Below are positions 53,641-64,000 of a stretch of 64,000 bases of DNA, in pieces (positions within the stretch are counted from its first letter, which is position 1; the number at the start of each line of letters is the position of its first letter). The notes beneath the pieces were generated by a model that saw only the letters and a list, made by a program, of their open reading frames with translations, had not been told where the DNA came from and did no database searches. The stretch is from Cordylochernes scorpioides (Eukaryota; Arthropoda; Arachnida; Pseudoscorpiones; Chernetidae). The stretch is taken from contig CP092874.1 in NCBI GenBank assembly GCA_030710605.1, positions 20,344,611 through 20,408,610 on the forward strand, in the 5' to 3' direction. The position numbers were made by a program, and so were the translations under genes.

Positions 53641-53697
53641 TTTTACTTTTCAAATTATGTAGTTTGATATTTTTATACTCTTTTGTCTTATTGATTT

Positions 53698-53797
53698 NNN
53701 NNNNNNNNNNNNNNNNNNNNNNNNNNNNNNNNNNNNNNNNNNNNNNNNNNNNNNNNNNNNNNNNNNNNNNNNNNNNNNNNNNNNNNNNNNNNNNNNN
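53698..53797. other. Assembly gap (100 N)
   Basis: Fixed-size gap. The sequence after it (CTAACCTAATTT) is the direct continuation of the end of contig 1 at 28527. Confidence 0.97.
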
Positions 53798-55065
53798 CTA
53801 ACCTAATTTACTTATTTTAAAAGATGTTAGAGAATTTAGAACAATAACTTATAATTAGGTTCGGTTCGGTTCCAAAATCACTTTATTAGGTACCGCTCAA
53901 CAAGAGCAACCTAGTTTATGATATTTACAACAATGAATGTGAAGATTATTCACATATTAAACAAATTTTTAACGTAGGATTTAATCCCGGTTCATGACTG
54001 TCGGGAATCGAGGGTGCTACCCGCTCATCCATCGACTTCTTATGCATATAATTAGCGCACAATAGCTTATATATATATATATATATATATATATAAGATA
54101 ATATAAATTAATAAAATCAATATAAGTTAAATTTGTTTTTGGAATAAAAGCTTTCGAAAACGTCCATTTATCAGTTTAAAATAGTGCGATAGATTCCCGC
54201 CTGGGTGAAAGCAATTCAGTGTAAGAAAGGAAGAGTATCGGAATGTGCTGCCGTTATTGCCAACACCTGTCGGAGTTCCTTTCTTTTCCAGCCAAACGAT
54301 TCTATCTTACTTCGTCTGTATCCTTTAACACCTCGCTGAAGAGGTGATGTCGCTTCTTCTTTCATCCTTTTTTTTTTTAGAATAATATCACACTATTCTT
54401 TGTTCTTCAACAAATTATATAAAAACCAACAAACGAAATCTTATGAAAAATAAGAATTTTAAAATAATTTTACGACTTTATAAGAATGTTATATGTTGTG
54501 GCTTTTTAAATTATGAATTTTCTATGTTGGTTATTACTTTCTAAACTTTCTACAAAATCTGGATCTCTAATGTTTTCATGCGTTGAATAATGTAAATAAC
54601 TTATGTAAATAAACTTTTCTACTTGTTTGGTGCAAGTATCCCTTGCGGGATATAGCGCTTTGGAAATAAAATAAAAATAATAATAATGATAATATAGTTC
54701 ATGTAAGCAATAGTTATCCAGAAATTATTTGAAAAATAAAAATCAGGTTAAAAAGTTTATTTTAATTTTAAATTTGCAAGTTTTCGAGTAAAATATACTG
54801 TTCTTCAACGGGCTGATACTCTATGTACAATCTCTAAATAATATTTATACAAAATAATTGAAAAACCTTTGTTATATTGGCATGTGTGGGCGTGCATCAG
54901 ACTGTTTCCAGCTAAAGTAATAGATATTATACTGGGATAAAGAGCAATATATTTTGCTCGAAAGCTTGAAAATTTAAAATTAAAAGAAACTTTTTACCTG
55001 ATATTTATTTTTACTTTTCAAATTATATAGTTTGATATTTTTATACTCTTTTGTCTTATTGATTT
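53798..55065 (+). repeat. Haplotype A copy of 52101-53697
   Basis: Holds the empty site of the LINE at 52214, the LINE 3' end (about 54350-54690) and the foldback (about 54735-55012). An (AT)n at about 54069 is expanded relative to haplotype B. Confidence 0.9.
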
Positions 55066-55267
55066 GATTATTTAACTAAACACTTCAAAAATATATTGTG
55101 TGATCTATTTAAGAAACCTTTTACAGTCACTTTAAGTATTTGATTAGTGATAGAGACAGTATGTAAATATAGGGTAATATATAGTTAATTTTAGTAACAT
55201 TTCAGTAACATATACGTACTTTTTAATATCCATAATTCATCTGAATAAATATATACTTATATATTTA

Positions 55268-55624
55268 ATTACGAAACTATTTTAGACACGTAATATTCTT
55301 TTTGATATTAAACAATTTCTACTGCCCTTACTGCAATGGAAAAATTAAAGGAAAGGCCTGGCTCATCAGTAGTGAACCCTCCCAGCGGTTTCGCCAGTTC
55401 AATCTACCATACCGCTATTATATTGCATTTTTGGAACTTCTTTTTATAGTGATACTGATGCTTGACTCTTCGAATGGGTATTTTAGATGAACTATGGACA
55501 TAAGCCTTTAGGACAGCAGAATTACATATAATTATAAATATATATTGTTTTATTTTAAAAATAATATTACGCGTCTAAATAGTTTTGTAATTTGATAACA
55601 GATGGCGCGCTTGTGCATCGTAAT
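55268..55624. repeat. 9-bp-duplication MITE, another locus
   Basis: Ends ACGAAACTATTTTAGACACG and the inverse, then GATGGCGCGCTTGTGCATCG. The minus-strand core reads CTGGC-GAAA ... CTGATGA-GCCAG with perfect stem pairing. An open frame (YCPYCNGKIKGKAWLISSEP) across it is not supported by the other copies. Confidence 0.7.
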
Positions 55625-55635
55625 ATATTTAAATA

Positions 55636-56011
55636 AAAAGACATATATTGAATCAAAATATCATTTATTTTACCAATATTTCAGTTGGCTGAACGTCAAC
55701 TTTTATCAAGGTATTATAACATATTGCCACGTGGAAAATTAGGGAAAACCAACTTCGGGATGAGACAACAATTTATTTCAGGCAAGAACAAACTATGAGT
55801 GATAAACAAAAGATAAGCAAAAGAGGGAAGTTAACAGAGTAGTAAAATATAAACATAAAAAATAACATTCTGTTAATAAAATAATAAATGTTATAATATC
55901 ATTTTCCTTTTACACATATATAACACACATTAATATGTTATAATACCTTGATAAAGGTTCAGCCAACTGAAATATTGGTAAAATAAATGATATTTTGATT
56001 CAATATATGCT
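55636..56011. repeat. PLE-type foldback with a nested insertion
   Basis: Arms of about 90 bases: AAGACATATATTGAATCAAA and CAATATTTCAGTTGGCTGAA at the left, with the complements at the right (55955-56005). It is related to the foldback at 47963. About 55730-55885 is an extra segment beginning GCCACGTGGAAAATTAGGG, whose relative is found inverted at 57540-57873. Confidence 0.6.
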
Positions 56012-56194
56012 TTTTAAATAAAGATTTATTTATGGGTTTCTCTATTTTCAAAACAATACTTATATATATAATAATCAATTTATTGAAATTGAACTATTTT
56101 TTTTTTTTTATTTTAACAATCAGTTATATAAAATAAGTTTTAAAACTTAAAACAGAGAGGTACTTCGATCTTTTTTTTTTCATTAATCTCAAGA

Positions 56195-56310
56195 TAATAA
56201 ATATAGTACAGACCATGATATTCATGGTGGGTAGAGGGTTATGATAGCTTGTACTGTGAATACGCCACATGTCTACACATGTAGTACCAGGCCATGATAT
56301 TCATGAAACC
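56195..56310 (-). mobile_element. Degenerate SINE fragment
   Basis: CATGATATTCATGGTGGGTA and CGCCACATGTCTACACATGT match the 3' half of the SINE at 22244 on the minus strand. Confidence 0.5.
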
Positions 56311-56474
56311 TTGAACGCTTTAGGGTTGTATATATCAAAATTAGTAATTGTGTTCGATTTGAAAGAAAAGCGAGTCAAATGAATAACGGTACAGACACAA
56401 AGGGAAACATTTTCTTAACATTTATCTAAATTTATCACGTGTAACAAGCTGCATTTACAAGTAGCATGCGGTTA

Positions 56475-57545
56475 CACTCATGGACAATACTTAAGGAAGT
56501 TGTACCTTTTAGTATGTATATCGGGATTCAGACAATAACTCTGAAAGATATTACAGTGACCTTTATTGAAGACACACGAGATAACCAAGTGTATATACAC
56601 TCATGGACAATACTTAAGGAAGTTGTACCTTTTAGTATGTATATCGGGATTCAGACAATAACTCTGAAAGATATTACAGTGACCTTTATTGAAGACACAC
56701 GAGATAACCAAGTGTATATACACTCATGGACAATACTTAAGGAAGTTGTACCTTTTAGTATGTATATCGGGATTCAGACAATAACTCTGAAAGATATTAC
56801 AGTGACCTTTATTGAAGACACACGAGATAACCAAGTGTATATACACTCATGAATAACACTTAAGGAAGTTGTACCTTTTACCATTTATATCGGGATTCAG
56901 ACAATAACTCTGAAATATATTACAGTGACTTTCATTGAAGACACACGAGATAACCAAGAGTATATACACTCATGGACAACACTTAAGGAAGTTGTACCTT
57001 TTAGCATGTTTATCGGGATTCAGACAATAACTCTGAAAGATATTACAGTGACCTTTATTGAAGACACACGAGATAACCAAGTGTATATACACTCATGGAC
57101 AACACTTAAGGAAGTTGTACCTTTTAGCATGTATATCGGGATTCATACAATAACTCTGAAAGATATTACAGTGATCTTTATTGAAGACACACGAGATAAC
57201 CAAGTGTATATACACTCATGGACAAAACTTAAGGAAGTTGTACCATCTAGCATGTATATCGGGATTCATACAATAACTCTGAAAGATATTACAGTGACCT
57301 TTATTGAAGACACACGAGATAACCAAGTGTATATACACTCATGGACAAAACTTAAGGAAGTTGTACCATCTAGCATGTATATCGGGATTCATACAATAAC
57401 TCTGAAAGATATTACAGTGACCTTTATTGAAGACACACGAGATAACCAAGTGTATATACACTCATGAACAAAACTTAAGGAAATTGTACCTTTTAACATG
57501 TATATCGGGATTCAAACAATAATTCTGAAAGATATTAAAGTGATT
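56475..57545. repeat. Array of 123-bp units (8 and a partial)
   Basis: Starts with TA then CACTCATGGACAATACTTAA. Units recur at about 56556, 56679, 56802, 56925, 57048, 57171, 57294 and 57417, joined by GTGTATATACAC. The last is cut at about 57545. The two long plus-strand frames (128 and 180 codons) come from the multiple-of-three period and share the 41-residue repeat MYIGIQTITLKDITV.... Confidence 0.9.
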
Positions 57546-57873
57546 TACATTTTGCTATTCTGTAAACTTCTTCCTTCTTTTGTTTATCACTCATAGTTTG
57601 TTCTTTTTTTTTTTTTTTTGCTTATCCCTAGTAAACGTGGTACAGGCCATGATGATCATGGTGGGTAGAAGAAGGCAAATGTTTTTACTGTAAGTGCACC
57701 ACATATCTACACATGTGAAAAGCAATTTGACTTTTGCACTTACAAATATGCCAGAGCCCCGTTTGGTTTCTTGCACTCGCTGGTGGGGTTAGACTTTTGC
57801 AAGAAGTTTGTTCTTGCCTTAAATAAATTGCTGTGTCATCCTGAAGTTTGTCTTCCCTAATTTTCCACGTGGT
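57546..57873 (-). repeat. Unclassified repeat relic split by a SINE
   Basis: The end CCCTAATTTTCCACGTGG and CTTGCCTTAAATAAATTG on the right, with TTTGTTTATCACTCATAGTT on the left, are the inverse of the segment at 55730-55885. The SINE at 57601-57803 interrupts it. Confidence 0.5.
57601..57803 (-). mobile_element. 5'-truncated SINE with poly-A tail
   Basis: The minus strand reads CTTGCAAAAGTCTAACCCCA through CCAAACGGGGCTCTGGCAT and GGTGCACTTACAG to an A run (T16 at about 57604). The flanks repeat AGTTTGTTCTT (about 57595 and 57804), a probable target duplication. The tRNA-like head is missing. Confidence 0.7.
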
Positions 57874-58979
57874 ATAATCTACTCTTACACGCACTCATTG
57901 TGTCAACCATCCTCCCCACTCTATCCATTTATTTATTTATAGAGAAAGATTGCGAGGATAGAAATACTTGCCAAGGAAAGATTTCCGCCAAAGGAAAAAT
58001 GACAGATAACATGTCGTAAGAAGATTGTTGTTTAGGGAAAGAAAGTGATTGGATAAGAGGTATTACATAATTTAGTATAGTACCACGTAACAACATCAAT
58101 AATTCCCAATCCTCTTTCTTAGAGGTAAACCAAAACATTTTCTGGTAACATTCTGCCTTTTATCTTCTATTGATATACCCTTTTTTAAGAATACCAAAAA
58201 TACATTTATATCTAAAAAACACTAATCATTAGATAGAATTCAATTACAAAACGCAACCAATCTCAGATAATATCTTCATATTATTTCTTATACAAACGAA
58301 ACAGTTAAAAATTGCCAAACGATAATTTGAAAAAACCCAAACGACTGTTTTTTTTTTTTATCTCTCGAGTCGGCATATTAACTTAATTGGAAAAATCGAT
58401 TGAAAAGCCATAAATTCCCCAGTATTTTATAGCTCGTGTTTGCTTTCGAGTGATTAAGTTGCACTTAGAATTTCACACCAGACGCTAAGTAAATCATCGT
58501 CTGCCTAGAGATACGGTAGCCATTCGTTAAATGCCAAAAGATTGACCAGACCTTTATTTTTCTCTGTTTTCCATAATGGCACTATTGATCCAAACCATTT
58601 ATCTTCTGCTAAAGAATAAATTATTTCCCCTTATTTCTATACCCCCCTCCCTCCATTACATTTCCTTTTTATTTATTTTTATTTTATGGCTTCTATAGCT
58701 TTTATATTCTTCCAAGACAAATGTGTTTTTTTTTTTGACGTCAAATAAGTTTTCGTTTTTGAATGATTAATATATATTTTCCTGTGTTAAGTATGTTGAA
58801 GTTGAGTTTTTTATTAAGTTTTATTTTTGAGAAGAAAAAGAGATTTTCTAGAAAAAAAAAATATTTTGATAATTCTCTATATGTCATAAAGAAACAAATT
58901 TAAACTTTGTTTTAAGATTTCATCAATTTAAAAGAAAAAATATTTTAAAATATATTTTTATAGATATTATATTAGATGA
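57874..58979. other. Unclassified stretch, no gene found
   Basis: Less repetitive by eye. Contains CAGACGCTAAGTAAATCATC and the T-rich stretch at 58340. The 69-codon minus-strand frame at 57929-58138 has no recognisable family features. Confidence 0.4.
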
Positions 58980-59029
58980 AAAAAATTGTACAAATGTGAT
59001 GTTGTACCTGGATAAGGTGCATAAATTAA

Positions 59030-59184
59030 GAAAAAGGCATCTCATTATCGTGTAACTGAAAGTTGTTGATGGCTTGCGCCATCTATCGGAATAAATATCA
59101 ACTATTCTCGTTGATTTCTAATTATTCCAGAATGACGCAAGCCATCAGCAACTTTCAGTTGCACGATAAGGAGATGCCTTTTTC
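59030..59184. repeat. TTAA-flanked foldback MITE, internally deleted
   Basis: TTAA at 59026-59029 and 59185-59188. Arms GAAAAAGGCATCTCATTATC and complement. About 70 bp of the middle is missing relative to 5228. The flank TGCATAA before it repeats the sequence that follows the copies at 5228 and 30609, in opposite orientation. Confidence 0.7.
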
Positions 59185-59329
59185 TTAATTATATTAGATA
59201 TATTTTAAAACTTTCAATAAATAATTAACCTTTTGAATATTATCTTCAAATTTATATGGTTTTTGCTTAGATATATTTTTGCATCTAGTTTTTTGATACC
59301 TTTTTACTTTAAGCATATACATGAGAGAT

Positions 59330-59485
59330 GTTGCAAGCCACAATAATCAGTGTGAGTGAGGTTTTTACTCTACGTAAACCCCCACATGTCTACACATGTA
59401 TAAAACAGTTTAGAGTTTTGTGCATTAACAAGATGACAGAGTCCCGTTTGGTTATTTGTATTCTCTAGTAGGGTTGGATTTGACC
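59330..59485 (-). mobile_element. Degenerate SINE fragment
   Basis: CCCACATGTCTACACATGTA, then GACAGAGTCCCGTTTGGTTA and GTAGGGTTGGATTTGACC follow the SINE at 22244 in reverse. Confidence 0.55.
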
Positions 59486-59589
59486 GTTGATCGGGGACCA
59501 TCATATCAATTTTTTCATTAATATTAAAAATGTATATATTATATAATCTAAAAACTCAAATATTTTTATATTTTTAAAAAATATATATA

Positions 59590-60875
59590 CCAGGTCTATT
59601 AGTATGAAACGCGAAAATGGGCGCCAGAGGCCGCTGTGCAACTTTATTTGAGCCGACGGTGGCGCTGTTGTAGGCGTTTTGTTCTTTGACTCACATGGCA
59701 TCAGCATGCGTGCAGTTTTAGAAAAATTCAAATCGTGAAAATTTTCTGGAGCCCGTGGAAAATGGCGACTTCCGAGCCAAAAAGTGCCCATTTGCGGGAA
59801 GTTTTGTTGTTTGCCTTCAACTGGAAGAAAAGTGCCACTGAAGCCCACCGAATGCTCGAGGAAGTTTACAGCGACCACGCTCTGAGCAAATCGCAGTGTT
59901 ACAGGTGGTTTAAAAAATTCCAAAGTGGCGATTTTGAACTTGATAATGAACCACATGGAAAACCGCCCCAAAAGTTCGAGGACGCTGAACTGCAAGCTTT
60001 GTTGGATGAGGACAGAACCCAAATGCAGGAGAAACTCGCAAAACAGCTCCAGGTGTCTCAAGGTGTTGTTTCTCTACGTTTAAATAGCCTCGGAATGACC
60101 CAAAAGCTTTCCAGATGGGTCCCCCACGAGTTGAGCGAAAGGCAGCAATAACGGCGTCTGGTAACCTGCGAAGGGCTGCTCGCCAGGCATGAAAAGAAGT
60201 CATTTTTTAACCGAATCGTAACTTCTGATGAGAAATGGATCCACTTCAGCAATCCTACGCGCCAAAAGTCGTGGGGCCTGCTCGGCCAATTTCCAAAACA
60301 GACGCCTAGGACCAATCGCTTCGGAAAAAAGGCAATGCTTTGCATATGGTGGGACCAGACCGGCGTAGTATATTTCGAGCTCCTGAAACCTGGCAAAATG
60401 GTCAATATTAGTCGCTACGAACAACAAATGCACAGTTTGAGAGAGGTGTTGAATGAAAAAAGACCGGAATGGCGTGAAAAGCACAACAACCTGATACTGC
60501 AGCATGACAACGCTCCAGCCCACAACGCTACGGTGGTCAAAAACACCATAAAAGACTTGGGCTGGGGACTCTTACCCCACCCGCCGTACTCACCAGACTT
60601 AGCGCCGTCGAACTACCACCTTTTCACATCTTTAAGACACGCCCTAAAAAAACAGGAATTTTCGAACTCAGACATACTCCGAAAATGACTTGTTGACTGG
60701 TTCGACTCAAAAGGAATAGAAATTTTCAGACAAGGAATTCGAAAATTGCCTGAAAAGTGGTCCGAGTGTATAGCTAATCAGGGCAGTTACTTTGAATAAA
60801 AAATCTTTTGTTGTATGGAATTGGTGAACTTTTGAATTCACTGAAAATTTTCGCGTTTCACACTAATAGACCTGG
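59590..60875 (+). mobile_element. Full-length mariner element, inactive
   Basis: 1286 bp between TA flanks. Ends CCAGGTCTATTAGTATGAAA and, from the right, CCAGGTCTATTAGTGTGAAA (about 28-bp inverted repeats with one or two changes). One transposase frame with two stops. Confidence 0.92.
59762..60799 (+). pseudogene. mariner transposase (DD34D family) with stops and lost catalytic Asp
   Basis: Starts MATSEPKSAHLREVLLF. The amino half has two helix-turn-helix regions (TEAHRMLEEVY..., EKLAKQLQVSQGVVS) and the mariner hallmark WVPHELSERQ. A stop (60149-60151) follows QQ. The frame then goes on with VTSDEKWIHF (first catalytic D), LQHDNAPAH (second D) and SPDLAPSNYHLF. In the last, the third catalytic residue is N where mariners have D, 34 residues after the second. 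A second stop interrupts LRK*LVDWFDSKG near 60686. The C-terminus ends ANQGSYFE. Both stops and the D-to-N change each would abolish activity. No frameshift is seen over about 346 codons. Confidence 0.92.
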
Positions 60876-61402
60876 TATATAATTTTTATTCATTGATATT
60901 TCTACTTTTTGGGTATCATCGTTTTTAGAATGACTTTCAGTTTTGTTGTAAATATGCGTATTTATCTTTTTGAATCACTAATATATAAGATTAACTTTAT
61001 AAATTCTATATAATGTGAAAATAACTAATGTGTAATATTTTCCTCAAGTAATTGAAAATAAAAGCTACTTGATGGTAAATAATTATCTTTTTCTTATCAC
61101 GACTGCACCTTTAACCCTTTATCTTATCGATTCTTTGTCTTATCAACCCTTTCTCTAACAACAACAAAATGATTAATAACATATATATAGTCACTGCAGG
61201 ATTTGATACCGGCTCGTGGTTTTCGATAATTGAGAGTGTCCAGCATTTTTTTTACGCCATTTAATCGTAATAACAAATAAACAAAGGAGTATTTCTCTAT
61301 ATAGGACATCATTTAAAATGAAGCTGTGCATGTTCAACTGAAAGGTTTAAAGAAAAACAGAATAGTGTTTGCGCTAAAATAGATTAATATATTTAGAACA
61401 TA
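60876..61402. other. AT-rich stretch, nothing recognised
   Basis: No gene. The 62-codon minus-strand frame at 61124 lacks support. Confidence 0.4.
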
Positions 61403-62330
61403 CATGTATGGACAAAACATAAGGAAGTTATACCTTTTACCATGTATATCGGGATTCAGACAATAACTCTGAAAGATATTACAGTGACCTTTATTGAAGA
61501 CACACGAGATAACCAAGTGTATATACTCTCATGGACAAAACTTAAGGAAGTTGTACCTTTTAGCATATATATCGGGATTCAGACAATAACTCTGAAAGAT
61601 ATTACAGTGACCTTTATTGAAGACATACGAGATAACCAAGTGTATGTACACTCATGGACAAAACATAAGGAAGTTGTACCTTTTAGTATGTATATCGGGA
61701 TTCAGACAATAACTCTGAAAGATATTACAGTGACCTTTATTGAAGACACACGAGATAACCAAGTGTATATACTCTCATGGACAAAACTTAAGGAAGTTGT
61801 ACCTTTTAGCATATATATCGGGATTCAGACAATAACTCTGAAATATATTACAGTGACCTTTATTGAAGACACACGAGATAACCAAGTGTATGTACACTCA
61901 TGGACAAAACATAAGGAAGTTGTACCTTTTAGCATGTATATCGGGATTCAGACAATAACTCTGAAAGATATTACAGTGACCTTTATTGAAGACACACGAG
62001 ATAACCAAGTGTATGTACACTCATGGACAAAACATAAGGAAGTTGTACCTTTTAGCATGTATATCGGGATTCAGACAATAACTCTGAAAGATATTACAGT
62101 GACCTTTATTGAAGACACACGAGATAACCAAGTGTATGTACACTCATGGACAAAACATAAGGAAGTTGTACCTTTTACCATGTATATCGGGATTCAGACA
62201 ATAACTCTGAAAGATATTACAGTGACCTTTATTGAAGACACACGAGATAACTAAGTGTAAATAATATTGTCTCTGTTTTCTTAAAATATATATATATATA
62301 TGACCGGCGACATCAAGTTTTGTCCATGTG
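61403..62330. repeat. Tc1-type MITE expanded to seven 123-bp units
   Basis: Both ends of a MITE are visible: CATGTATGGACAAAACATAA at the left after TA, and GGCGACATCAAGTTTTGTCC at the right. Between them are seven units (about 61490 to 62228) with junctions such as GTGTATGTACACTCATGG. It shows that the arrays arise inside a MITE. The 270-codon frame is a periodicity effect. Confidence 0.9.
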
Positions 62331-64000
62331 GAACATACCTTAATATCACTTTGGTAATCTTTAAAATCTCTCTCCGAGTAAAAATTCACAACTTTATTTA
62401 TAGATATATTAATGAAATATAAGCTCTACAACATTAGCCAATTTAGTTTTTCTTAACCTATCTGAATCTAGGACTACATTTTTAATGAAACTAATCTATA
62501 TATTATGGAGTCAAACACATCAACACTACGATACACGCTTGAGATTTTCCATAACATTCAAAATCCCTGAACCTAGTATGTAACATTGCACTTAACGCAT
62601 AACACCTTTTGTATGAACACCCACCTCACATAACTGATGACTACCTTTGTTAAAATCCACAATGTGACCTGACATAACTGTACCTCCATTAGGAGACAAC
62701 CTCCTGAAGAGACCAGGGGTATTGCCTTTTTTTTCAAACTCATTGAAAGTTCTCTCATTGAAAGTTCTAATGTTAAAATATAATTGGGCGTCTTTCCATA
62801 AATAAGGTAGAAAAAAGTTGAATCTCACTTTATAAAAGAATTTTTTATAAAACAATACTCTTTGCTATATAATTATACTCAATGAAGATATCGTATTGCA
62901 ACTCAAACATCACTGGAATAGTTGGAAATGACTTTTAACTTAATAAAAATAATTAATGATTGACATTTTACTCTTCACTCATATACTATAAGAAAATATT
63001 ACAGGAGTTCCATCTTATAATTTATAAGAAGTTAGATATAATAGTAAGAATTAAGTCGCTATGTAAACACATTTAAATCCAAACTACGCACCAATCATAG
63101 GCGATATGCATCTTTTATTTTGTTTCCCAGCAAACGATTCATCGAAAAGACTGGAGACGCTATAAAGCCTGATAAGCTATGCAAATTTATATAGTCGTAA
63201 TATATATTTACATATCTCCCAGATAAAGTTAGGCTTTCAAAACAACGGTTTGTTTAAATGAATTATTTAAATCGATATTCGTTATATATCTTAATTTAAT
63301 ATCGAATGATAAATATTTCCAAACTATAATTAAAAATCAACAAAAGTTTTTATAAAAAAATATATAAACGGACATAAATATAAATATTTTAAACTTAATT
63401 TTATAAAATTAATCTCAATGAAAGAGATATAATAAAAAAAGGCAAAGTGTATAGATAATTTCAAAATAGTATTCTTTTTTTAGTATAATAAAAACGCTAG
63501 TGAGTACAAAAATTATATTACAAAGGATTAGATATCAATAAAAATCAAATACGTAACAAATGGGGAAAAAATCTCAAATATAAAGAGAAAGAAAAAAGCG
63601 TATAAATAAATTAAAAAGGACAAGTATAGCGTGAAATACAATTTTAAAATAACAATAACACGATCAATAACTTCCTACTGATCAATATTGAGTGTTTATT
63701 GATGACATGAATATATTGCCGAGAGACACCAAAAGAAAATAAAAAAGCCCGCCATTTTTGAAAATATCGTTTGCTCAACATTTATTATTTATCGCTTGGC
63801 AAGCATTTATTGAAATTAATGATTTTTTTTTTTCGTTTTGATACAAGTTGTAATTATGTTTGACACGTGTATTGATTAACTTGTATTTATATCTCCATTT
63901 CTAAATAGATTGGTAAATATTTGAGAAGGTTTAACAAGATGTTTATAAATAACTTATCATCTATAGACGTATATATATATATTAATAAGGCTTATAATTT
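62331..64000. other. AT-rich stretch, no gene found
   Basis: A minus-strand frame near 62573-62855 (TPGLFRRLSPNGGTVMSGHI) is slightly GC-richer than the flanks, and a decayed coding fragment cannot be excluded. I recognise no family. The rest is A/T-rich with short simple repeats. Confidence 0.4.

Larger units (their letters stand above)
52101..53697 (+). repeat. Haplotype B copy of the start of contig 3
   Basis: Collinear with 53798-55065. Starts CTACCCCAATTTACTTATTT versus CTAACCTAATTTACTTATTT. The only large difference is the LINE insertion at 52214-52548. It ends at the N gap with TTTTGTCTTATTGATTT, which in contig 3 continues at 55066. Confidence 0.92.

Noticed and set aside
59501-60523. 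Minus-strand frames within the mariner (186, 97, 115, 107 codons)
   Set aside because: Antisense to the transposase pseudogene; no family resemblance.

Overview
This window is AT-rich (roughly 70-75 % A+T by eye) animal nuclear DNA. The evidence is an intron-bearing tRNA-Tyr, a U6 snRNA retro-pseudogene, tRNA-derived SINEs, several LINE 3' ends, Penelope-like elements (PLEs) with a GIY-YIG domain, Tc1/mariner transposons and non-autonomous Helitrons. I see no complete host protein gene. The repeat mix fits an invertebrate, perhaps a lophotrochozoan, but I cannot name the species. Nearly everything here is a mobile element or its debris.

The layout is best understood through three 100-base N gaps (32-131, 28528-28627, 53698-53797), which cut the window into contigs of 132-28527, 28628-53697 and 53798-64000. 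The middle contig is a second copy of its neighbours. Its start (28628) matches 3850 onward, 52100 matches the last base of contig 1 (28527), 52101 matches the first base of contig 3 (53798), and its end (53697) matches 55065. Contigs 1 and 3 therefore abut with no missing base when the middle contig is removed. The simplest reading is that 28628-53697 is the other haplotype of the locus, wrongly placed in series. I call contigs 1+3 haplotype A and the middle contig haplotype B.

Read this way, the window is a two-allele comparison. Only in haplotype A: a PLE-type foldback (6428), LINE tails (7657, 10124), a 2.4-kb Helitron with a nested 1.03-kb foldback transposon (11232-13669), a Helitron with a minisatellite (about 21092-21757), a 2.3-kb segment with a SINE and a large palindrome (about 22050-24375), and a solo-LTR-like piece (27105). 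Only in haplotype B: a SINE (29008), a U6 retro-pseudogene (35274), an intact DD37D Tc1/mariner element (35948-37252), an unclassified DNA transposon (about 42704-43840), a 354-bp Helitron (45651), a 3-kb PLE insertion that is a 1303-bp perfect-length palindrome (47926-50938), and a LINE tail (52214). Many have target-site duplications and a clean empty site on the other allele.

Shared repeats include a Tc1-type MITE of about 205 bp, part of which has grown into arrays of a 123-bp unit (12 versus 3 copies and 1 versus 4 copies between alleles), a foldback MITE flanked by TTAA, a MITE with 9-bp target duplications that carries a hammerhead-like RNA core, a pogo-like MITE, and small foldbacks that appear to be inverted PLE ends. 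The unique right part (55066-64000) holds two more 123-bp arrays, SINE fragments and a dead mariner (59590-60875). The only candidate host exon is a 40-codon stretch at 18215-18337, repeated at 40749-40871.
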